The notes beneath the pieces are model-generated. The model did no database searches. It was not told the origin of the DNA and saw only the letters and a program-made list of their open reading frames with translations. A program made the position numbers and the translations under genes. A stretch of DNA of 64,000 nucleotides, taken from Adiantum capillus-veneris (taxonomy: Eukaryota; Streptophyta; Polypodiopsida; Polypodiales; Pteridaceae). The DNA is taken from assembly GCA_014529385.2 (NCBI GenBank), contig CM043961.1:18518478-18582477 (forward strand). Reading direction: 5' to 3'. Positions 58,012 to 64,000 of this stretch are shown here, piece by piece. Positions within the stretch are counted from its first letter, which is position 1, and every line of letters begins with the position of its first letter.

Positions 58012-58468
58012 GTTTTAGGGAGTTTAGGGTAGATTTCAATGAAACCAACCATAGAGTAGGGTAGCTCTCCCTTAGACGCAGCTGTAGAGACCATCTGGGA
58101 CCGTTTCCAACAACTTCCATTTTGTTGTCAGACAGTAAGCGTGTTTTTAGCCAGGGTGCAGAATTCAGGTTTGAGGGTCTAGGTAGCTTGGGGACATGTA
58201 GGAAATTGCCTACGGTGAGTTTCGTGTCAAACCGAGGTCATTAGCCCAAGGTTTAGCTTAGTTTCGTGACGTAGGAGGTTCTTGGCAGATTTGGGTATTC
58301 CCACACACACAGGAATTAGAGATCTTAGATGACCATTCCATAGGTATTCGACAAGAGGTTGACACCCTCTTGGCGCGCCTCCATGCCCTAATCGGGTCAC
58401 TGACGTCCCTAGTTGACATCTTTATGTGTTGAGTAGGTTCTCGCTTGCTACGAGCGACACTCGAAAAA

Positions 58469-58470
<2 letters not shown>
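58012..58470 (+). mobile_element. LTR of element V (probable solo copy)
   Basis: Its last 96 bases (58375-58470) recur at 58826-58921, directly before the V PBS, so they are the end of a V LTR. The start (TGAGTTTTAGG at 58012) is a guess. It interrupts the Y LTR. Confidence 0.6.
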
Positions 58471-58535
<65 letters not shown>

Positions 58536-58825
58536 ACACACACACACACAAGGAGATGAAGAAGAAGAAGAAGGTGGAGATGGAGCAAGATCACTCTTCA
58601 ATTGCACAAATGAGAGAATGAGTGAATTTTAGGTTTAGTTGACTTTTATATGAGCTCGCCCCATTCACACTTGGTCACCCATGCTTAGCCAACTAATCCC
58701 TTGAATGTTCCAGTTAGAGTGCGCCTCTCATCGGCAATCACTCTTACCCTTTTTCTATTGGACCGACAAGCCCAGTACTTGACTCTACCAAATAAATAAT
58801 ACAGCCCTACCAAATAAATAATACA
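58471..58825 (-). mobile_element. 5' part of the Y 5' LTR, with CT microsatellite
   Basis: A CT run (58471-58531) and (CA)n, then the reverse complement of the W LTR unit: ACACTTGGTCACCCATGCTTAGCC, TGCGCCTCTCATCGGC, CTACCAAATAAATAATACAG. It ends at 58825, where GCGCC is shared with the V LTR tail. Confidence 0.85.
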
Positions 58826-58921
58826 GCGCCTCCATGCCCTAATCGGGTCAGTGACGTCCCTAGTTGACATCTTTATGTGTTGAGTAGGTTCTCGCTTGCT
58901 ATGAGCGACACGCGAAAAACA
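58826..58921 (+). mobile_element. 3' end of the 5' LTR of element V
   Basis: 96 bases ending CGCGAAAAACA, two bases before the V PBS. Nearly identical to 58375-58470. Confidence 0.8.
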
Positions 58922-58923
58922 AC

Positions 58924-58941
58924 TGGCGCCGCTGCCGGGGA
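58924..58941 (+). promoter_or_regulatory. tRNA-Asp-type primer-binding site of V
   Basis: TGGCGCCGCTGCCGGGGA, 17 of 18 identical to the tRNA-Asp-type site, and the best preserved with that of Y. Confidence 0.9.
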
Positions 58942-60207
58942 AGAGCTACCTAGATTAGAGTGGATACCTTAGTGTGTGGTTATGGATGTACGGAAAGAAT
59001 CTTTCATTACTTTGCCAAAGTCGAGGTATCCTTGGCTTTGTTAGTCTAGGATAGGTGAGTTTCTTGCCGATGTCATTGTTAGTTTAGAGTATTATTGTAG
59101 TTTAGTGTAAAAGTTGTGTTTTCAGCATTCAGTAGCTTAAGAGTGTTTGCTTAGTGTGTGCCAAAAGTGCATGTTAGGTCAAGCACAAAAACATCCAAAA
59201 AACAAAAAACACCTAAAAACTGCTTTTTCTTAGGATTTAGATACCACTCAGTGTTTTCTTTGTTGTTTTAGGGTTCGAATAAGTAGGACACATGTGTGGA
59301 GTGTTCTGGATGTGAAAGGTTCAATTTAATTTGGATTTGCCCAAGGTTTGTATGTTTGGTGCTGTAAAGTGACTGAAGTGACCTAGAAAAGCCATCTTGG
59401 TGTACAGAGTTGGTATTAGTGTCCAAAAGCACTTAAAATCACCTCTAGTAACCACAGCAAGTGTCAGGTACCAAAAAAAGCTGCAATCTGCAAGTCCAGA
59501 CAGTAAGCGCTCTTACTGTCTCCAGACCTAGATTTGGCCAACTGACCAAGCGAAAGCATGTACACATGTTGTAGGCTCAGTAACAAGCAAGTTTGTGTAG
59601 TTATAATCCAAATTTGATGTGTTTTGGTCTTGTCAAGTGCTTGGTATACACAACAAAATCTGCAAAAGTGACCATAACTCAAGCCAGCAAGCCCACAACC
59701 CAGGTGAAGACTCCAGAAGGTGAGTATAAGCCCAGGTAAGAGGTTCCTATTGCTAGGAGTGTCAAAATACATCCTGTGAGCACAGAAAGTGCAATACTGT
59801 CCTCTAGAGAGTAAGCGCTCTTACTGTCTCCAGTGCCCAAATTGTGATATTTGGCTTGCCACCTAATCTATACATTGAATGCATGTATATATATATAGTT
59901 TCTATACTGAGAAATACTTCAAATAGATAGTAAAAGTGTGTAAACTGCTTGCAGGGTGTACCAGGAGCCTAAGAGCACAGCCAGCTGGAAGTAAGGTAAC
60001 TTTCCAGGTTAGTGCATCCAAGGTTAAGCACGTTTCATGTTTTTGAGGTCAGGAGCTGTAGTACCCTCAGGACATAGACCACTTAGGGACCAGGTGAGTC
60101 TAGTTTCTATGGAAGAGAGTGTCAATCAGACCACCCAGGTATCCTTAGGCCCAATCCCAGAGGATTACATCTCTGACACATCATCAGAAGATCTATACTA
60201 TTAGACC
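58942..60207 (+). other. 5' leader of V with two small hairpins
   Basis: About 1.27 kb without a gene. A stem-loop word (A)GTAAG-CGCT-CTTAC(TGTCTCCAG) occurs at 59501-59518 and 59811-59824, about 310 bases apart, in loosely similar surroundings. A TATATATATA run lies near 59890. A short frame just before gag (about 60110-60200) may be leader code. Confidence 0.6.
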
Positions 60208-61140
60208 ATGGCAGGGGGACAACCATCAGTGAACTTCAAAGAGGGAGTTAACTTTATGGGAGAATCCTCCAAAGACCATGAGAGACCTCCAGCAATCTTG
60301 TTGTATGCCTATAACAATGGACAAGATGCCAGAATCTTCAAGGATTCTATGAACCATAGCTGTGTTCAGATTGGAGATAATCGAGTCAAATTACAGTATA
60401 GGGTCCTGGCCACTTATGATGGCAAAGGAGGTTATATGGATGAACAGGGTGCTTACTACATGATAGTCAAAAGCCCTGATGTCGCGGACAAATGGGGAAG
60501 AAATGCGTCCAAGACGAAAGCTAATGATGAGGTCGAGGAGAAACCGCCTCTAGAGGAAAACAACAATAGAACCATGTTCAGATCTTTCACCACTAGAAGG
60601 CTTATGTCCGACAATCCTCGATGGGGAATTTACAAAGCCTTTCCTGAAGAAACCCCTGCGTACTATGTCAATGAGGATGTAAACAAGAAAGAGGCTACTC
60701 CGGATAAGACTTTGTATGTCTACCTCTTGAATGAAAGCAAATTCTTAATCGTAGACAAGTTTGGTCAGGAGTACACGCCGACCTCTGCTGCAAAGATGAG
60801 TAGGTATACATACTTAGGGTTACCCATTGTGTACCCTGAAGTAGCAAAGCCCGCAGCAAGTGCACCGCCTACAATCCCAGTAAGAAACTTAATGGACGAT
60901 GACATCCTAAGACCAATCCAAGTAGAGAGGAAACCTATGCAAAATCCTGGTCAGACTAGTTTCTTTGAACCTATTCAAAAACCAGAATCCCACACGCAAC
61001 AAGTGCCAAACATGAGTGGATATTTGTTCCAAGCGGGAACAAGGAATCCACCACGCGAGGAAGAACTCTCGGAGGAATTCATCGACAAAATGAGACAAAC
61101 AGAAACTCAGGTAGAACTACTCAAACGACGCAAAATGTAG
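60208..61140 (+). CDS. Gag N-terminal segment of V
   Basis: Open from ATG 60208 (AGGQPSVNFKEGVNFMG) to TAG 61138-61140, 310 codons. It has a folded-looking first half (AILLYAYNNGQDARIFKDSMN, YMDEQGAYYMIVKSPDVADKWG, RRLMSDNPRWGIYKAFPEETP, YVYLLNESKFLIVDKFGQ) and a Pro-rich end. I do not recognise a named domain in it; long N-terminal gag parts occur in Tat/Ogre elements. A single frameshift near 61105-61135 separates it from the capsid, which otherwise continues directly. Confidence 0.75.
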   Translation: MAGGQPSVNFKEGVNFMGESSKDHERPPAILLYAYNNGQDARIFKDSMNHSCVQIGDNRVKLQYRVLATYDGKGGYMDEQGAYYMIVKSPDVADKWGRNASKTKANDEVEEKPPLEENNNRTMFRSFTTRRLMSDNPRWGIYKAFPEETPAYYVNEDVNKKEATPDKTLYVYLLNESKFLIVDKFGQEYTPTSAAKMSRYTYLGLPIVYPEVAKPAASAPPTIPVRNLMDDDILRPIQVERKPMQNPGQTSFFEPIQKPESHTQQVPNMSGYLFQAGTRNPPREEELSEEFIDKMRQTETQVELLKRRKM

Positions 61141-63269
61141 CTAGGCCACAGCAGAGAACCACTACTGCACATACAGGGGACACTATACAAGTACTTGGGA
61201 CACCAACTGTAGGATTCAGACCCCTAAGGCCGCATCAAGTCGCCAAATGTGTGCCGTCTAAATATACAGGATCTGGGGATCCATATGCCCATGCTTCTGC
61301 CTTTAGAAAAGTGCTAAGAGCAGAGCAAGTACATGACTTCCATACGCAATATGAGGGCTTTGGATTGACCTTAGATGGTACTACTATGACTTGGTTCCAG
61401 CCATTAAGTAAGAGCTCATTCTCTGACATAGAGGATCTCTTATCTGACTTTGTCCAAGAATTCACCAAACGTGGGATAAAGCATGACACAGTCTCACAAA
61501 TATACTCTTTCAAACAACAAGAGAAAGAGAAAGTAAAGGAAGCCGCCTTGAGATTGAAGCAATATGTAGAGAGATGTCCTCCCAAGGAGATCCCTCAACA
61601 AGAAAGGCTAGCGTTGCTCTTCATAGAAGGGTTACTAGACGAGAATCTCAAGAAGGATTTGCATATTCAAAGATGCCAAACATTAGACGAGGTTATCAAA
61701 GAAGCGGTATACCTGGTCGACAATTGCAATATATATGGAGAATCCCGAAAGGATTCTGATACCAGGTCAAGTGACTCGAGGGTGACTACCAGTGTTGTGA
61801 ACACGGGACCAACAACCCCTGTGCAAACCGCTGGAGAAACCGATGCCCTTATAGACAAACTCCTTGAGCGTTTCAACAATGCTGCGTTGGCACCTCAACA
61901 TGTGAGACAGCCACAATTACGCTTATGTAGCATCTGTGGAGGGAGTCATCCCACAACCCAGTGTCATGTGATGCAACCTCAGCCACGTGACCAACCTAGA
62001 CTGCGGCAGCAAAAGTGGTGTGAAATAGAACAAAAGTGGACAAATCATTCGACGGAAGAATGCTACCACCAAAGGGGATATGTGAGAGAAAGGAAGTACC
62101 AGCCAAACCCTGTGTACCAGCCACAACAAGGGCAAGCCATTCCTCCATATCAGATGAATAGGGCACCACCACCACCACCTAGATATGCCACAGGACATCC
62201 AGATGTTCAGCCAGGGCTGGAAAGAGCGAAACATGTCCTTGGACATCAACCACCACTGCCAGGGGAAGCCCAGGCAGCAGTCAGGTACATGTATACAAAT
62301 CAGCCAATAGAGGAAAGAGCCTTAGTGCCTACACCGCCCTACCACACGGACGAGAACTATGGATGTGATCAAACTGTAGAACTCAGTACAGGAGGGGGGG
62401 AGATGTATGATCCATGGATGTTGAATCCTACCACCAGTTACATTCCACAACCACACACTTCCATGATGTCTAACAAGGGAGTGACTGTGGGTCAAGGAAC
62501 TTTGATGTTCATAGCTAATCAGCAGGGAGAAATGAAGCCAAGATCTTATCCTCCAAGGCAAAATTTCACCCCGCAACCTCCTCAACAACCACCAAGACCA
62601 TTGGGACCATGTTACCGGTGTGGTGGAGATCATTTGATGAACAGTTGTCCAGTGGGGGAACAAAGTATCAAACCTCAGTGTAATCAATGCGGAATTACCC
62701 ACTCGTATACCGACTGTCCAAACGAAACCTACAATAAAGGAAAAGCGACCATAAGTAAGATTGGAGTGATACCTTCTTTGAGTGGATCGGAGACTGAAGC
62801 GACTGTACCTGTCAAGGCAGTTACACGAGCTCAAGCTAAGGGGAAAGAAGGTGAGAAAAAGGATGAAGGCCAAGAGAGAGCTAGTCAAGCTCCTAGTCGA
62901 AGGGTAGAAAGAAGTAAAATCCTCTCTAAGGAGAGAGCTAGAAATCATCATAAATACAAGACTGTATTTGCTGAGCTTGCAAAAGCTCAAGAGCAATTGC
63001 AACAGCATCTTTCTAGAGTAGCATCTGATTCTGGGGAAGCAGAACCAAACAAGATAGACAACACGAACAACCAGGAAAAAAAAGATAAGGAGAGCAGTAG
63101 CCTAAGTTTAGGTGGATCAGTCCTGGTTGAGAAGGTGTGTGAACCCTTAGATGCTATAATAAAAGCCTATGAAGCCAGGATAGAAACGTATCAAACTCAG
63201 ACAAATCAATGGCTGACTTATCCAAAGCGGAGCTGGAGAAACAGAGGTTCGAAATGTGCAAACAATTGA
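61141..63269 (+). CDS. Gag capsid and zinc-finger segment of V
   Basis: The open frame from 61251 (readable from about 61125) has the Retrotrans_gag-type capsid: GSGDPYAHASAFRKVLRAEQ, MTWFQPLSKSSFSDIEDLLSDFVQEF, FKQQEKEKVKEAALRLKQYVERCP, ALLFIEGLLDENLKKDLHI. A first Cys/His motif CSICGGSHPTTQC (about 61926) is followed by a long Pro/Gln/Tyr-rich stretch, then two more: CYRCGGDHLMNSCP (about 62611) and CNQCGITHSYTDCP (about 62680). A charged tail follows. It packages element RNA. There is a frameshift near 63210-63265. Confidence 0.9.
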
Positions 63270-64000
63270 TCCAAACAGCGCAGGCATTATTAGAAAAGCC
63301 TCCTGCGATGCCAGTTGAGGAAAGGATAAGTCAACAACCTCCATTTGACCTAAAATCTGATATACCTGAGGAGGTGAATGTTCCAGAAGCTAGCTTCAAG
63401 GAACTAGAAGAGAAATCTGATCCACAAGTAAAGATTTAAGAATCGCAGGCTGAAGAAGAGAGAAAAACACAAGAGTTGGACCATAGAGTGGCGGAAAATA
63501 GCACAGAAAAATCCATCTATAACGAACCACCCATGGCACCTGAAGTCAGAGATGATTGGCCTCATAGATTGTGGGAGATAATCAAAAACGCCAAAGATGG
63601 AAGCATGACACTCGAGTCAGCTCCTCTAGAGGAAGTTGATGTAGAACGCCAAATGCCCGATCTAGATGCTGGGTCGATGTATGGAAACATAGGGTCAGAA
63701 AAATCGACAGAGAGCATAGATGAAAATCTTAAAGAACTCCCTGATTATCAAGGCGAATATGAAGCCAAGTCTGACATTATGATCCTTCCGTCTCAAAGAA
63801 AGTCGTTCAAGCCAACCTTAGACTCTAACGCGCGTCATGAGTTGTTGTCCACGCAAGTCAGATGCACTTTAACGTTGGTAGACCTGCTCAAGATACGACC
63901 ACATATGTGGAAAGAAGTGAGCACATGCTTAGAGAAATTGGGTCTAAAGGATTCGCAAGAGACGCTTGAAGCAGAGTTGGGTGACGATCAAAAGACAAAA
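63209..64000 (+). pseudogene. Gag-protease linker of V, running off the window
   Basis: The frame 63209-63439 (ELEKQRFEMCKQLIQTAQALLEKPP) ends at TAA 63437-63439, but the same frame stays open from there to 64000: acidic linker, then STQVRCTLTLVDLLKIRPHMWKEVSTCLEKLG, a segment that precedes the protease in Tat/Athila-type elements. Protease and RT should lie just beyond the window. Confidence 0.75.

Larger units (their letters stand above)
48281..58825 (-). mobile_element. Athila-like element Y (same family as W), interrupted by Z
   Basis: The minus-strand order is: LTR pieces (58825-58471 and about 58000-57761), tRNA-Asp PBS (57756-57739), leader, first part of gag (56850 to 56109), insertion Z (56108-49571), 3' non-coding region, polypurine tract, LTR fragment (48402-48281). 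Protease, RT, RNase H and integrase of Y are absent, so a large deletion happened besides the Z insertion. W is its nearest relative here, in opposite orientation. Confidence 0.8.

Overview
The window looks like repeat-dense heterochromatin from a land plant with a large genome. The evidence is the mix of Ty1/copia, chromovirus-type Ty3/gypsy and Athila/Tat-type Ty3/gypsy remains, primer-binding sites matching plant initiator-Met tRNA (12-nt core TGGTATCAGAGC) and tRNA-Asp (TGGCGCC...GCCGGGGA), and reading-frame decay rich in in-frame TAG stops. I see no intact host gene, tRNA, rRNA, CRISPR array or bacterial-type operon. The species cannot be named from the sequence.

Layout. 1-614: 3' part of an R-family LTR, inserted in the integrase of a copia element (U). 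615-2897 and 11991-12380: copia U (integrase, RT, RNase H, 3' LTR), split inside RNase H by a 9-kb Tat-like gypsy element Q (2898-11982; long CT/TA/C-rich LTRs, protease, RT, two RNase H domains, integrase). 12388-14155: a degenerate ~275-bp tandem array carrying a 20-bp palindrome, ending in a ~750-bp imperfect palindrome with a microsatellite core. 14340-15786: gag/protease remnant and LTR of family T; a second T LTR lies inverted at 17268-17797. 18377-25015: chromovirus S (gag, protease, RT, RNase H), split in its protease by element R (19888-23455), whose 5-bp target duplication and restored reading frame are both visible.

25784-26252: fold-back element. 26445-27467: decayed gene of unknown family with a D...D...CxxC layout. 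27470-32669: minus-strand locus N, with a promoter/LTR-like 3' segment and two retropepsin-like regions but no RT that I could find. 32670-42408: Athila-like element W (LTR, tRNA-Asp PBS, gag, protease, RT, RNase H, truncated integrase). 42860-43089: minus-strand copia LTR with a tRNA-iMet PBS. 43092-43689 and 44485-48224: two decayed genes of unknown family; the second has introns, one of them a 1.6-kb block of TTTGGTACT-like repeats.

48281-58825: minus-strand element Y, the same family as W, split by minus-strand Tat-like element Z (49571-56108), the best preserved element here. 58012-64000: LTR fragments, tRNA-Asp PBS, leader and long gag of another Tat/Athila-type element V, running off the window.

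The coding regions do not form a shared pathway. They are layers of nested transposition: Z is the youngest by LTR similarity and ORF length; U, S, Y and N are older hosts. The parts of most interest are those not explained by standard LTR retrotransposons: the palindrome array and hairpin, the fold-back element, locus N, and the two or three unknown decayed genes.
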